Shown here: positions 15,833 through 24,724 of the stretch, piece by piece
How the letters are laid out: the number at the start of each line of letters is the position of its first letter
Numbering within the stretch: the first letter of the stretch is position 1
Assembly (NCBI RefSeq): GCF_016863495.1
Contig: NZ_BOOZ01000011.1
Span: 124,001 to 188,000, forward strand
Reading direction: 5' to 3'
Source: Micromonospora andamanensis
Lineage (GTDB): Bacteria; Actinomycetota; Actinomycetes; Mycobacteriales; Micromonosporaceae
DNA length: 64,000 bases
Program-made: the position numbers and the translations under genes
The notes under the pieces: model-generated
Told to the model about the DNA's origin: nothing
The model's database searches: none
Seen by the model: the letters and a program-made list of their open reading frames with translations, nothing else

Positions 15833-17526
15833 TCCAACACCTGGAAACCGACGGGGTGCCGACCCTGCTCGCCCCCACCGGCGGGCCGATGCGGGCCGGG
15901 CTGACCTTCCGGGTCGGCACCGCCGACGAGACGCTGGCCCGCCACGGCATCACCCACCTGCTCGAACACCTCGTCCTCGCGCCGTTGGGCACCGCCGACT
16001 ACCACTTCAACGGTGCCACCGGACCGGTCTTCACCACCTTCCACATGCAGGGCTCGGCGGCGGACATCGCCACCTTCCTGACCTCCGTCTGCGCCAACCT
16101 CACCGACCTGCCCACCGGACGGCTGGAGGTGGAGAAGGACATCCTGCGCACCGAGTGGAGCAGCCGGGGAGGTGCGGCAATCGACGACATCCCGTTGTGG
16201 CGTCACGGTGCCCGCGACCACGGGCTCAGCAGCTACCCGGAGTGGGGGCTGAGCGGGCTCACCGCCGAGGAACTGCGCCGGTGGGCGGCACGCTGGTTCA
16301 CCCGGGAGAACGCGGTGCTCTGGATCGCCGGTGACCGGGTGCCCGAGGGGCTGCGGCTGAACCTGCCCACCGGTGTCCGACAGCCGGTACCGACCGCGTC
16401 GTCGGCGCTGCCGACCACTCCGGCCTACTTCGTGCACGGCTCGCGGGCTGTGGTGCTCGACGCGGTGGTGCGGCGTCGGGCCGCCGCCACCGTCTACGCC
16501 GAAGTGCTGGAGCGCGAGCTGTTCCGGGCGCTGCGGCAGGACGCCGGGCTCTCCTACACCATCAACACCGGGTACGAACCGCGCGGCGACGGGCACGCCC
16601 ACCTGCGGGCCCTCGCCGACGCCCTCGCCGAGAAGCAGGACGCCGTCGTCGGTGGATTCATCGACGTGCTGGCCAAGCTGCGGTTCGGGCGGATCGAGCA
16701 GAGCGACCTGGACGCCGCGGTGGCCAAGCGGGTCGACATGTACGCCACCGCGGAGTTCGACGCCGCGCGGCTGCCCGCGTACGCCTTCAACCTGCTCACC
16801 GGCGAACCGAACCACACAATCGACGAGCACCTCGCCGAACTCAAGACGGTCACCGTCACGGACCTGCGCGAGGTCGCCCAGGAGGCGTACGCTTCCGCGC
16901 TGCTGATGGTGCCGGACGGGACCAGCGCCGACTGGGCCGGCTTCACCGCCGCGCCCACCTCGTCGGAGTCGACCGTGTCGGGCACCACCTACCACTCCCG
17001 CGACGGGAACAGCCGTCTGCTCGTCGGCACCGAGGGAGTCAGCCACCTGGGCACCGGCGGCACCGTCACCGTCGCGTACGCCGACTGCGCCGCGATGCTC
17101 GCCTGGCCCGACGGCGCCCGGCAGCTCATCGGTCACGACGCGATAGTGCTGCACATCGAGCCGACCCTGTTCGACACGCACCCGGCGACGATGCAGGTCA
17201 TCGACAGCGGCGTACCTGTCGACAGGCAGATCCGAATGCCGCCGCGCGACCCGGAGCACATCCCGCAACCGCGTGCCGTCCGTGAGACCCGCCAGCACCC
17301 GGGCCAGCCGAAGCGGCCCGCGTGGGAGACCCTGCTGATGGTGCTCAGTGGCCTCGCCACCCTCGTGGTGGGCGGGTTCACCCTGCTGCTCACCATCGGC
17401 ATGTTCATCAGTCCCACAGCTGAGGAGGACGTCGCCGTACTGTGGGGTGCGGTCGTGATCGGCTGGCTGCTCACTGTTATCCTCGCGTTGCCCATCGTGC
17501 TGCTGACACGAGGGCGACGCCGGTGA
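15829..17526 (+). CDS. M16 (pitrilysin/insulinase) metalloprotease with C-terminal membrane anchor
   Basis: A 565-residue protein. The inverted zinc motif HxxEH is H43-L-L-E46-H47 (ITHLLEHLVLAPLG), with the third ligand Glu likely in LEVEKDILRTEW near residue 105. A second M16-like inactive half follows, with the RxY-type region LSYTINTGYEPRG. Unlike usual M16 enzymes it ends with two predicted transmembrane helices (about 500-525, VLSGLATLVVGGFTLLLTIG, and 535-560, LWGAVVIGWLLTVILALPIV), so it is probably membrane-bound. GTG 15829 overlaps the upstream stop. The partner DUF4034-like protein may be functionally linked. Confidence 0.85.
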   Translation: MIQHLETDGVPTLLAPTGGPMRAGLTFRVGTADETLARHGITHLLEHLVLAPLGTADYHFNGATGPVFTTFHMQGSAADIATFLTSVCANLTDLPTGRLEVEKDILRTEWSSRGGAAIDDIPLWRHGARDHGLSSYPEWGLSGLTAEELRRWAARWFTRENAVLWIAGDRVPEGLRLNLPTGVRQPVPTASSALPTTPAYFVHGSRAVVLDAVVRRRAAATVYAEVLERELFRALRQDAGLSYTINTGYEPRGDGHAHLRALADALAEKQDAVVGGFIDVLAKLRFGRIEQSDLDAAVAKRVDMYATAEFDAARLPAYAFNLLTGEPNHTIDEHLAELKTVTVTDLREVAQEAYASALLMVPDGTSADWAGFTAAPTSSESTVSGTTYHSRDGNSRLLVGTEGVSHLGTGGTVTVAYADCAAMLAWPDGARQLIGHDAIVLHIEPTLFDTHPATMQVIDSGVPVDRQIRMPPRDPEHIPQPRAVRETRQHPGQPKRPAWETLLMVLSGLATLVVGGFTLLLTIGMFISPTAEEDVAVLWGAVVIGWLLTVILALPIVLLTRGRRR

Positions 17527-17678
17527 GGAGAGGCCGTCGACACGGAATCCCACTCGACGGGCACCGCACGGGCGCTCACGGACAGCGTCCGACCTGGCGG
17601 GCCGTCGGGCCGCGAGGGAAGGTCGGGAAGGCTCATTGGCCGGTGATCGACCGGGCGGGATAAGATCCGCCCGGTACC

Positions 17679-17755
17679 GGGGCGGTAGCTCAGCCGGTTA
17701 GAGCAGGGGACTCATAATCCCTCGGTCGCGGGTTCGAGTCCCGCCCGCCCCACCA
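17679..17755 (+). tRNA. tRNA with CAT anticodon (Ile2 or elongator Met)
   Basis: GGGGCGG (17679-17685) pairs with CCGCCCC (17745-17751); anticodon loop CTCATAA gives CAT at 17713-17715; the T arm is GCGGG-TTCGAGT-CCCGC; discriminator A and an encoded CCA end the gene. CAT can belong to elongator Met or to lysidine-modified Ile2; the bases after the anticodon stem (GGTCGC) resemble Ile2 but I cannot decide. The 3' part is the attachment site of the element to the right; the gene remains whole. Confidence 0.93.
17710..17755 (+). repeat. attL, 46-bp direct repeat in the tRNA 3' half
   Basis: The 46 bases from the last base of the anticodon stem's 5' arm through CCA are identical to 37640-37685. 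Bases before and after differ, which defines the repeat length. The left copy completes the working tRNA gene. Confidence 0.95.
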
Positions 17756-19348
17756 TTAAGAAGCGCGCTTGACCTGGTGTTTCTTGCCGCTCTTGCGATC
17801 TTTTCCACTGCTCGGCGTCGATGCAGAGGGCCGCTGTGAGCCCGACGTGAGCCCGGCGGATCGCCTGGAGCCCTGACGGGGGACCAGGCGGACGGCTGCC
17901 TCGGCTGCTTCCCGTGCCAGCTCCGGCAGAACCGAGGTGTAGGTGTCGGACGTCAGTGAGATCGAGGAGTGGCCCAGCATGTCCTGGACCACTTTCATCT
18001 CGGTGCCGGCCGCGAGAGCGATCGTGGCAGCGCCGTGGCGTAGATCGTGCAGGCGGATCGGCGGCAAGCCCGCCTTGCGTACCAGTCGATCGAAGTAGTC
18101 CGACAGCCAGTTGGGCTCGACCCACTCACCGGTCGGCCGGGTGAACAGACGCCCACTCTCTACCCATGCCGCTCCGGCTTCCTCCTGAGCCTTCCGCTGT
18201 CGTTTGAGGTGGCGCTTGGCCACCTTCAGGCTGTCGCGATCCAGGGCGACGATGCGGTTTCCGGCATCGCTCTTCGGCGCGTTCTCCTCGATCTCTCCGC
18301 TGATCTCCACGAGTTGCGTGGCAACTGTGAGGGTCTTGCCCTTGAGATCCAGGTCTTCCGGCCGCAGGCCGCACGCCTCGCCTCTGCGCAGCCCTCGAAA
18401 CGCGATCAAATGAAAGAGCGCGTACAGCTCGTCGTCGGCGATGAAGTCGAGGAAGGCCCCTGTCTGTTCGGGAGTCCACACCATGACGGGCGATGGCCTT
18501 TCGTTGGTGGCTTGCCACCGCGCAACACGCTCGTCTGTCCACACCATTGCCCTCGGCCGACGAACGGGGTCAAGCTCAACGTGAGCCGCCGGATTGAAGG
18601 TGATCAGCTCTTGCGTGATGGCGTCGTTCAAGGCGGCCCGCAGCGTCGCCCGGATGTGCCGTCGCGTCGTTGGCCCCACGGTACGGCGGAACGGCGGCAT
18701 TTCAGCGATGGCGGCACGCGCGGCGCGGCGGCGCTCACGCCCCTTGAGCGACTTCAGTTCGTCGATCGCGGCACGCCGTAGGGCGTTCGCTTCCTCGATC
18801 TCGATGTTCCGCTCAACGATCGCGTTGAACATCTCTGTCAGGTGGGACACGCGCAGCCGGTCAAGACGGATATTGCCAATGCGCGGCTTGAGGTGGAGTC
18901 GGATATCCCGGCCGTACCGGTTGATGGTGTTGCGACGAATCTTCCGGCCAGCAAGCCAGGTGTCGAGCCATTCCCCGACCGTGATGCGTGCGGTCAACGA
19001 CTGCCCGCTACGGAACTTGCGCCGCGTTTCCTCCAGGTCAGGAAGCGGCTCCCGGTCGGACGCCACGCGCTCCAGCAGATCCCCCATGCGCTGGCGACCG
19101 TCGACGTCATCGGCGTCGGGTATGGCCAGCAGCGCGCGGACGGCATCCAGATCCGCTTGGGCCTCCGTGGCGGTCGAGTAGCCCGACCGGCGGAACGTAC
19201 GACGTTCGCCCTCGGCGTTCGATGGAAGCTCTTGGCGTACGCCCCAGGTGCCGTGTCGCCGCTGGTTGAGCTTGGGGCACGATTGCCCGTACTGCTTGCC
19301 GGTCAGCGGATCTCGACAGGCGCAGCGGCGGAATACTGATCCTCTCAA
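17756..19348 (-). CDS. int: Tyrosine site-specific integrase of the AICE
   Basis: A 530-residue phage-type integrase. The N-terminal AP2-like/core-binding part includes ITVGEWLDTWLAGRKIRRNT; the catalytic residues are R in AFRGLRRGEACGL (near 317), the HxxR box HDLRHGAAT (near 434), H in MLGHSSISLTSD (near 460) and the nucleophile Y in SDTYTSVLPEL (near 470). The tail is basic. It recombines attP with the tRNA attB. The start codon is TTG at 19346-19348, supported by AAGGAGG four to five bases upstream; the stop TAA directly abuts the CCA of attL. The ribosome site lies next to the palindromic promoter at 19367-19398, so control may be shared. Confidence 0.93.
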   Translation of the reverse strand: MRGSVFRRCACRDPLTGKQYGQSCPKLNQRRHGTWGVRQELPSNAEGERRTFRRSGYSTATEAQADLDAVRALLAIPDADDVDGRQRMGDLLERVASDREPLPDLEETRRKFRSGQSLTARITVGEWLDTWLAGRKIRRNTINRYGRDIRLHLKPRIGNIRLDRLRVSHLTEMFNAIVERNIEIEEANALRRAAIDELKSLKGRERRRAARAAIAEMPPFRRTVGPTTRRHIRATLRAALNDAITQELITFNPAAHVELDPVRRPRAMVWTDERVARWQATNERPSPVMVWTPEQTGAFLDFIADDELYALFHLIAFRGLRRGEACGLRPEDLDLKGKTLTVATQLVEISGEIEENAPKSDAGNRIVALDRDSLKVAKRHLKRQRKAQEEAGAAWVESGRLFTRPTGEWVEPNWLSDYFDRLVRKAGLPPIRLHDLRHGAATIALAAGTEMKVVQDMLGHSSISLTSDTYTSVLPELAREAAEAAVRLVPRQGSRRSAGLTSGSQRPSASTPSSGKDRKSGKKHQVKRAS

Positions 19349-19366
19349 GGTTCCTCCTTGGGAGAG

Positions 19367-19398
19367 GGGAAGTGGTACCTATAATGGTACCACTTCCC
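19367..19398 (+). promoter_or_regulatory. Perfect 13-bp palindrome with TATAAT as its spacer
   Basis: GGGAAGTGGTACC (19367-19379), then TATAAT (19380-19385), then GGTACCACTTCCC (19386-19398). The spacer is a consensus -10 hexamer for rightward transcription into the gene at 19423, and TTGGGA at 19358-19363 could be a -35. A repressor bound to both arms would cover the -10, and its site also lies just upstream of the integrase ribosome site. Likely the switch for int versus the small rightward gene. Confidence 0.85.
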
Positions 19399-19422
19399 AG
19401 AATGGTTGATGGAAGGTGCGCT

Positions 19423-19659
19423 ATGCGACGACGCCGGGTGGTCGAAGCTGCTCAGGGATTGCCGGCGCTTCCCGGCGAGGAGAAGCGCGACCAGCAGGTC
19501 AAGATCCGGCTCTCACGCAGCGAGGTTGACAAGCTGGTGAGCATGCGGCCGGATCTCACCGCCGCCGGCATCGTCGCGCTTCTGGTCGATGACGTGCTGT
19601 CGGGTCGGCATGTTCCTGAATGGACAGTGAAGTCAGGTAACGGCCCGGACGCCGAGTAG
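19423..19659 (+). CDS. Small ribbon-helix-helix-like regulator of the AICE
   Basis: A 78-residue protein starting MRRRRVVEAAQG. The middle part QQVKIRLSRSEVDKLVSM followed by a second helix (TAAGIVALLVDDVLSG) has the beta-strand, helix, helix layout of a ribbon-helix-helix DNA-binding domain. GGAAGGTG lies 5-12 bases before ATG 19423. It is driven by the TATAAT inside the palindrome 19367-19398, and RHH proteins commonly bind such inverted repeats, so autoregulation and control of int is a reasonable inference. It runs against the int/xis strand and its last 27 bp overlap the 3' end of xis. Confidence 0.65.
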   Translation: MRRRRVVEAAQGLPALPGEEKRDQQVKIRLSRSEVDKLVSMRPDLTAAGIVALLVDDVLSGRHVPEWTVKSGNGPDAE

Positions 19660-19857
19660 TTCGAGGATCGCCGGCACGGGGACGACGTAGTTTCGCCCGA
19701 CGCGGAGCACCCGCACGGGGAACTGTCCACGCTTGGCGAGTGCGTACGCCTTGCTCCGGCCGATCCCGAGGATCGCTCCGGCTGTTTCTACGTCCGTCGT
19801 CAAGCCAAGTGCACGGACGGCTTCGATAGTCCAAGTGCTGTCAATAGTCGTGCTCAT
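19633..19857 (-). CDS. xis: Excisionase/HTH DNA-binding protein (Xis)
   Basis: A 74-residue protein with a MerR/excisionase-like winged HTH: TTDVETAGAILGIGRSKAYA then GQFPVRVLRVGRNYVVPVPA, a typical helix-turn-helix plus wing of AICE Xis proteins. ATG 19857 is preferred to 19881 because AGGAG lies eight bases upstream. The first 17 bp overlap the 3' end of rep, so rep and xis are probably co-transcribed, while int has a separate ribosome site and TTG start. Xis bends att DNA with Int during excision. Confidence 0.88.
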   Translation of the reverse strand: MSTTIDSTWTIEAVRALGLTTDVETAGAILGIGRSKAYALAKRGQFPVRVLRVGRNYVVPVPAILELLGVRAVT

Positions 19858-21271
19858 TGCATGTCTCCTGATGAGTGTCAACGCTCATGCGAGCGTCATG
19901 GGCGGCTTCGCGGGCGGTCCGTAGGTCGTCCGCGATGCCGTCGGCGAACATGGCTTGTCCGGGGGTGTGGCCATTGCCGGTGTAGGTCCAGTCCTTGTCG
20001 GTGATGGTGTCGATGTCGTCGGACGTTTCCTCCTGGTCGTTGTGGTCGCGGCGGTGTTGTTCACGGGCAGCGCGCAGTGCCGTGTAGGTGGTCGAGTAGG
20101 CGCGGCTTTTGGTGGCGATGTGGCCCCGGTAGCCGAGCTGGTGCGCCCACCGCCGCAGGTTCAGCGACTTGTATTCGGCGCGGCTGGCGAGGGTCCAGCA
20201 GATGCGGATGAGGGTGCGGGCGTGATCGGTGACGGGAAGGACGGAGATGGTGATGGCGTCGCGGATGGGCCGGTCCACGGTGATGCCGGCGACCTCAGGT
20301 TTCGTGACGTACTTGGCGATGTAGGAGGCCACGGCCCGCTCGGTGAGATCGTCGCCGTGGTGGCCGGGCAGGATGGGCCGGATGTCGAGCTGCGCGCCGA
20401 ACCGCAGGATGGTGTCCAGGCCGGGTACGGCCAGGTGCACTCGGCGGGTGGCGGTGCGGATGGTCCGCACCAGCAGTGCCAGGGTGGCCCAGGCCGGGGG
20501 TGGGGCGTCGGGGGTGGGGCCGTCGAAGCGCATGACGGCGTGGAAGTGGACCGATCCGCGCCGCTGGTATTCCGCGACTTTGGCGTAGGCGACGCGGACC
20601 GCGTTGCGGACGGCGGTGCGGGAGATGCCCCGGGTGGTGGCGATGGCTTCGTAGAGGTTGCGGTGCAGGCGTTGCCACAGGTCGCGGGTGTGGGCGTTCC
20701 ACAGCACCGCGGCCGGGTAGTCGTAGCAGTCGGCGCAGAGTGGGGCACCGGTGAGCGGGTCGCCGGAGGTGTGTCGGTCGAGGCACCACAGGGGCCGGCC
20801 GTGGCCGCAGACGAGGCCCCGCCTGCCGCGTGAGGGTCGGCAGGGTTTGTCGGTGGTGTGCCGGTGGACGGGGCCGAAGCTGGGCGCGGTGAATGTGACG
20901 AACACGCGCGGATGGCTTCTCACGGTGTCGGGGAGGCCCTTGCCGCCGGCGAGCCCGGACACGACGAGGTGGTACGTGTCGCCCTGGTGCAGACGGGCGC
21001 ACGGTTCGCAGCGCGACTGCCGCCGGTTGCCGCAGGCGATGGTGAGCCGCCCGTGCGGCTGCTCGGCCGATGTGAAGGAGTGCACCAGGCGACCGGTAGA
21101 GGCGTCCACGGTCAAGGTGTGGCCGACCAGGTGCACCGGGTGTTGGCAACCGCCGATGTGGCGCACACGGGCCAACCACGCCCGGAAGTCGGGGTGCGTG
21201 GCGGTGGACAGGATCTCTCGGTCAGTGAACGACAGGCCCTCGTCAGGCCCGCCGGGGGCGGGGGTGGGCAT
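19841..21271 (-). CDS. repSA: RepSA-type rolling-circle replication initiator
   Basis: A 476-residue protein. The HUH metal motif is GSVHFHAVMRF near residue 242 (HFH), and the catalytic Tyr region SYIAKYVTKPEV lies near 317. N-terminal Cys/His groups (CGNRRQSRCEPCARLH, PLCADCYDYP) form probable zinc sites, as in pSAM2-type Rep proteins. It nicks the double-strand origin to start rolling-circle replication of the excised element. ATG 21271 follows GAGGAGCAGAGGACC. The 141-bp gap to traB carries another strong ribosome site (see findings). The origin itself was not located. Confidence 0.92.
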   Translation of the reverse strand: MPTPAPGGPDEGLSFTDREILSTATHPDFRAWLARVRHIGGCQHPVHLVGHTLTVDASTGRLVHSFTSAEQPHGRLTIACGNRRQSRCEPCARLHQGDTYHLVVSGLAGGKGLPDTVRSHPRVFVTFTAPSFGPVHRHTTDKPCRPSRGRRGLVCGHGRPLWCLDRHTSGDPLTGAPLCADCYDYPAAVLWNAHTRDLWQRLHRNLYEAIATTRGISRTAVRNAVRVAYAKVAEYQRRGSVHFHAVMRFDGPTPDAPPPAWATLALLVRTIRTATRRVHLAVPGLDTILRFGAQLDIRPILPGHHGDDLTERAVASYIAKYVTKPEVAGITVDRPIRDAITISVLPVTDHARTLIRICWTLASRAEYKSLNLRRWAHQLGYRGHIATKSRAYSTTYTALRAAREQHRRDHNDQEETSDDIDTITDKDWTYTGNGHTPGQAMFADGIADDLRTAREAAHDARMSVDTHQETCNEHDY

Positions 21272-21412
21272 GGTGGTCCTCTGCTCCTCGCGTAGGGGTG
21301 GCGGGCGTCGGGGTGCCGATCCGGTGGTGGTCCGTCGTCACGGGTCGGTGGAGCGGGGCGGGATGGTCGTGGTCGCATCGGTTACCTCCGTTCGCGTCGG
21401 GATGGCCGCAGG

Positions 21413-22918
21413 TCAGGCGGCGGGTGGGGTGAGGCCGGGCAGGACCGGCGCCAGGTGTGCCGTGGCCGCGATGACGGCCGCCAACTGCTCCGGCGACAGG
21501 TAGACCGAGCGGGCACGGATCCAGCCCGCGTGGTCGGCGGTGGTGACCGCGATGCCCTTCACGGCGGGGTCGATCTGCTGGGCGGCTTCCACCGCGTCCG
21601 GGTAGAGGTCGCCCAAGGTCATGTCCACGGTTTCCTCATCGTTGACCCGCAGACAGATCCGCCCGGCGAGCTGGGCACGCAACGCGGTCACGCCGGGACC
21701 GAGGTCGGAGCCGACCCGTTGCCCGGCCACGACCAGGTGCACGCCGAGGGCCGCGCCGAGCTGAGCCAATCGCAACAGGTTCGTTGTCGCCCGCAGCGCC
21801 TCGTCCTTGTCCGCACGGGAGGCGACCAGGTACAGCTCTGCCAACTCGTCGACGATCACGACCACCGGCACCGGCCGCACCTCGGGCGCGAGCTGCCAGA
21901 TGTTGCGCGCCCCGTGCTGGCGGCACAGGCTCATCCGCCGCTGCGTTTCCGCGACGAGTGCGGCCAGGACGTCCGCCGCTTCCGCCCGGTCGGTAGCCAG
22001 AGCGGACAGCCGGGGTGCGTGGGGGGCCAACTCCATGCCGCCCTTGCAGTCGATCCCGACCAGCGCCACCGGCCGCGCCGCCCACCGCGCTACGGCGGCG
22101 TTGATCAGCGTGGACTTGCCTGACTGCGTGGCCCCGGTGATCAGCCAGTGCGGGAAGGTCACCAGGTCGACCACCCACTGCTGTCCGTCCTCCCGCTGCC
22201 CCACATCGGCCGCCAGGTCCGCCGGCACCGCCACCGCCGAGGCAAGCAGTTCGATGGCCTCCGAGGGGCAGGAGGCCATCGCGGTCTCCTTCGGTGACGG
22301 TCCGGTCGCCCAGGCCGCCGCCTCCGTCCGCTGCGCGGTGAGGGGATCGGCGGTGAGGATGGTCAACCGGATCCGGCCGCGTAGTCGTGCGTCGACCCGC
22401 ACGGCGTGCACACCCCAGGCGTGTGCCATCGCCTCCGCCGCGTTCACGAACGGCTCCGGGACCTGCCCGGGATGCAGCAGGATCACCGCTGTCGCCCCGA
22501 AGGAGCGGGGTCGGATACGCCGCAGCAACGGCAGGACCGGCATGATCAGCCGACCCTTGACCAGGAGTGGCCCGAGTTGCCCGGTGGTGGGCCGGTCGGT
22601 GCCGGTCAACTGCGCGTTGAGGCACAGGTGCCGCCAGGAGCGGCGCATCCGCATGCGCAGCAGCGCAAACCCGAACAGGTACCAGTGGGCGCGGGGTGCC
22701 AGCTGGCGCAGCAGCCGCGACACCACGGCCAGCGCCACGACGACGGCCACCAGGACCACGACGGCGGTGATGATCGTGGGTAGCCACGCCTGAAGCTGGT
22801 CGAGGGTGACCCCCGGGAAGCGCGGCACGAAGCCGGGAATCCCGGGGGCCATCGACGGTGACGGCGTAGGCGTCGGCACTGCGGCCGATGCCGCCGGCAT
22901 CACTACTGCGGCGATCAT
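21413..22918 (-). CDS. traB: TraB/FtsK-SpoIIIE-family DNA translocase for conjugative transfer
   Basis: A 501-residue protein. An N-terminal region with a transmembrane helix (WLPTIITAVVVLVAVVVALA, about residues 45-66) is followed by the motor domain: Walker A GATQSGKST near residue 261, Walker B VVVIVDELAELY near 351, and HLVVAGQRVGSD as a sensor-like segment. In AICEs this single hexameric ATPase moves double-stranded DNA between mycelia after recognising clt repeats. ATG 22918 overlaps the stop of the Pra-like gene (ATGA). The clt site could not be identified by eye. Confidence 0.92.
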   Translation of the reverse strand: MIAAVVMPAASAAVPTPTPSPSMAPGIPGFVPRFPGVTLDQLQAWLPTIITAVVVLVAVVVALAVVSRLLRQLAPRAHWYLFGFALLRMRMRRSWRHLCLNAQLTGTDRPTTGQLGPLLVKGRLIMPVLPLLRRIRPRSFGATAVILLHPGQVPEPFVNAAEAMAHAWGVHAVRVDARLRGRIRLTILTADPLTAQRTEAAAWATGPSPKETAMASCPSEAIELLASAVAVPADLAADVGQREDGQQWVVDLVTFPHWLITGATQSGKSTLINAAVARWAARPVALVGIDCKGGMELAPHAPRLSALATDRAEAADVLAALVAETQRRMSLCRQHGARNIWQLAPEVRPVPVVVIVDELAELYLVASRADKDEALRATTNLLRLAQLGAALGVHLVVAGQRVGSDLGPGVTALRAQLAGRICLRVNDEETVDMTLGDLYPDAVEAAQQIDPAVKGIAVTTADHAGWIRARSVYLSPEQLAAVIAATAHLAPVLPGLTPPAA

Positions 22919-23304
22919 GAGCCGGTGGCCTTACCGCCGCCGCGCTCCCGCTGGGGCGGGGTCGGCACCGCAGGCGAGCCACCACCGTTGCCAGGCCGCT
23001 TCGGGTAGATCGACGCCGCCTTGTAGGACAAGCCGTGCCGGCCCTCAATCTCCCACAGCGACACGTCCAGCTCGGTCACACCGACCGGGCTTCCCTCCGT
23101 CACGCCTTCCGGCTGGGCGGAGGTCTGCACGTCGATCACCGACGCCTTACGGGTACCGGCCCGACGTACCGCGAGTCCGGTCACCCACAGGTGGTTACCG
23201 TCGCGGTCCTTGCGCTGCTCACCGTCGAGATCGGTCTTGGGTTCCGGCGCAGCCACGCACAGCAGGCCGGTCAGACGAGAAAGATCAACAGGAATGCTGT
23301 TCAC
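22915..23304 (-). CDS. SCO3933/Pra-like AICE regulatory protein
   Basis: A 129-residue protein beginning MNSIPVDLSRLTGLLCVAAP, a start shared with the SCO3933 family of AICE proteins; in pSAM2 the related Pra activates replication, integration and excision genes. The middle has a beta-rich core (TGLAVRRAGTRKASVIDVQT) and the C-terminus a Pro/Gly-rich tail. GTG 23304 is preferred over the TTG 12 bp upstream because GGAG lies six bases before the GTG. The stop overlaps traB and the start overlaps a small upstream gene, so transfer functions form one operon. Family assignment is by pattern, not by search. Confidence 0.7.
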   Translation of the reverse strand: MNSIPVDLSRLTGLLCVAAPEPKTDLDGEQRKDRDGNHLWVTGLAVRRAGTRKASVIDVQTSAQPEGVTEGSPVGVTELDVSLWEIEGRHGLSYKAASIYPKRPGNGGGSPAVPTPPQRERGGGKATGS

Positions 23305-23480
23305 AACAAACTCCAAGGTTGGATGAGGTAGTGCTCGGAGGTGGTGCCGTACAGGTGGTGCGGTAGTCGGGACAGGGACAGCACGCAGCCCGGCAGCCGG
23401 GGCGGACCGCGACTCCGCACCACCGGTACGAGGCGCGACCGGATCGGCTCCGCAAGGGCGCGGCAGTAGCGAGAAGGCAC
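23301..23480 (-). CDS. Small 59-residue protein leading the AICE transfer operon
   Basis: GTG 23480 is preceded by a full AGGAGG six bases upstream, the clearest ribosome site in the element. The frame reads 59 residues (start MPSRYCRALAEPIRSRLVPV) and its TGA overlaps the GTG of the Pra-like gene (GTGA), a coupling arrangement. I do not recognise the protein. It may be a real small protein or a leader whose translation opens the next start. An overlapping longer frame on this strand lacks a ribosome site. Confidence 0.5.
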   Translation of the reverse strand: MPSRYCRALAEPIRSRLVPVVRSRGPPRLPGCVLSLSRLPHHLYGTTSEHYLIQPWSLL

Positions 23481-24724
23481 GACAAACCTCCTAATAGGAC
23501 AGTTGGCAGCGACTGCGCCGTCCAGAGGCAGGACGAGCAGGATGGACCGAGCCGGGGTCGAGGCGACCCAGGTCGGCTACCCGGAGGCCGGGCAGACAGA
23601 CCAAGCGCGACGCGTTCCGGGCGAGCGGGCGCGGCAGCGACTCGCAGCCGGACGGCCACGAGCGGACGGCACCACGAGGAACGGCGCGGACCCCGCGCAC
23701 CGGGCGACTGGCGATCACGGCCAAGACGCCAGGGGCGAGGCGAGCACGGTCAACACCCCGGAGGGGTAGAGGTGCGTACGAGTTTCCCTACTTGGTCAAG
23801 AGCGAGATCGGCATGGCCGGTCCCGCGAGACAGGGGAGAGGGGGAAAGGAGCGGTGGGCGGGGTCGGGGGCTGCGGCCTGGCGGCCGGTCCCCCGCCCCG
23901 CGCCAGAGAGAACAGAGCGCACACGACACCGGAGACGACCAGTAGCCAACAACCAGGCGTCAGCCTCACGCCGGCCCCCGAACACGGATGCACACCACGC
24001 CGACTCCGACCACAGCGGACGACGGCACGGCGACCTCACCCGTCGGCAAGTCGGGCGGGCGACCGGATCACCATCGTCACCAGGAGGCCAGCCGACACGC
24101 CCGAACCGCGACCGATCCTCACCGATGCGGCCAACACTGGCCGAAACCGCTGGCCACAGCATCAAGAGCGCCGACGACTCGCATACGGTCGATTCACGGC
24201 CGGGCTTGGAGGTGCTGCCGCGCCGGCAAGCCGGCTTGCCCCCGAACGCCGAGGCTGAGCAGCGCGAACGCGACGGCAGCAGGCATGACGCCACCGCCGG
24301 CCATCCACGGTCCCGACATCTCCGATCTTTATCCCCCTCCTCATGTCGCCGCGCCACGCGCACGGATCCTTCTACCCACCAAAGGGGACCGCCAGGGGCC
24401 CGGATATTCCAAGATCGAAAGATTGGTGGGCGCAACTCGAAGATTTCTTCAGGCCCGCGCGTACGCTCAGAGATCAAGGTCTGGCCGGCATGGGGGGTCG
24501 GTCCGGTTGTCGGTTGTGGAGCCGAGCGACGACGAGGGCTCGCAGCGGGGCCACGCAAACGGCATGGCACCCACGAGCGAATCTCGCACCCTTGTGCGAC
24601 TCCCGGCGGTGTCCGGAGCACGCCGGGCCGCATCAGGGGCCAGCGTCGACCCGGCTCACCACCGCCGACAGGCGGCCTGGCGTGTTCCACCCAGCCCGAG
24701 GCGACGTTGGGAGGACACGAACCC
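23481..24724. other. 1.24-kb stretch without a supported gene
   Basis: Several long open frames cross this stretch on both strands, but they are Arg/Pro/Gly-rich, lack ribosome sites and show no family features, as expected of shadows in high-GC DNA. It separates the leftward replication/transfer operon from the rightward cargo and should hold their promoters. In related AICEs the replication origin or the clt transfer site may lie in such a region; I could not point to either. Confidence 0.5.

Noticed and set aside
15760-17553. 597-codon open frame antisense to the M16 peptidase
   Set aside because: Shadow of a high-GC gene; the sense strand shows zinc motif and transmembrane helices.
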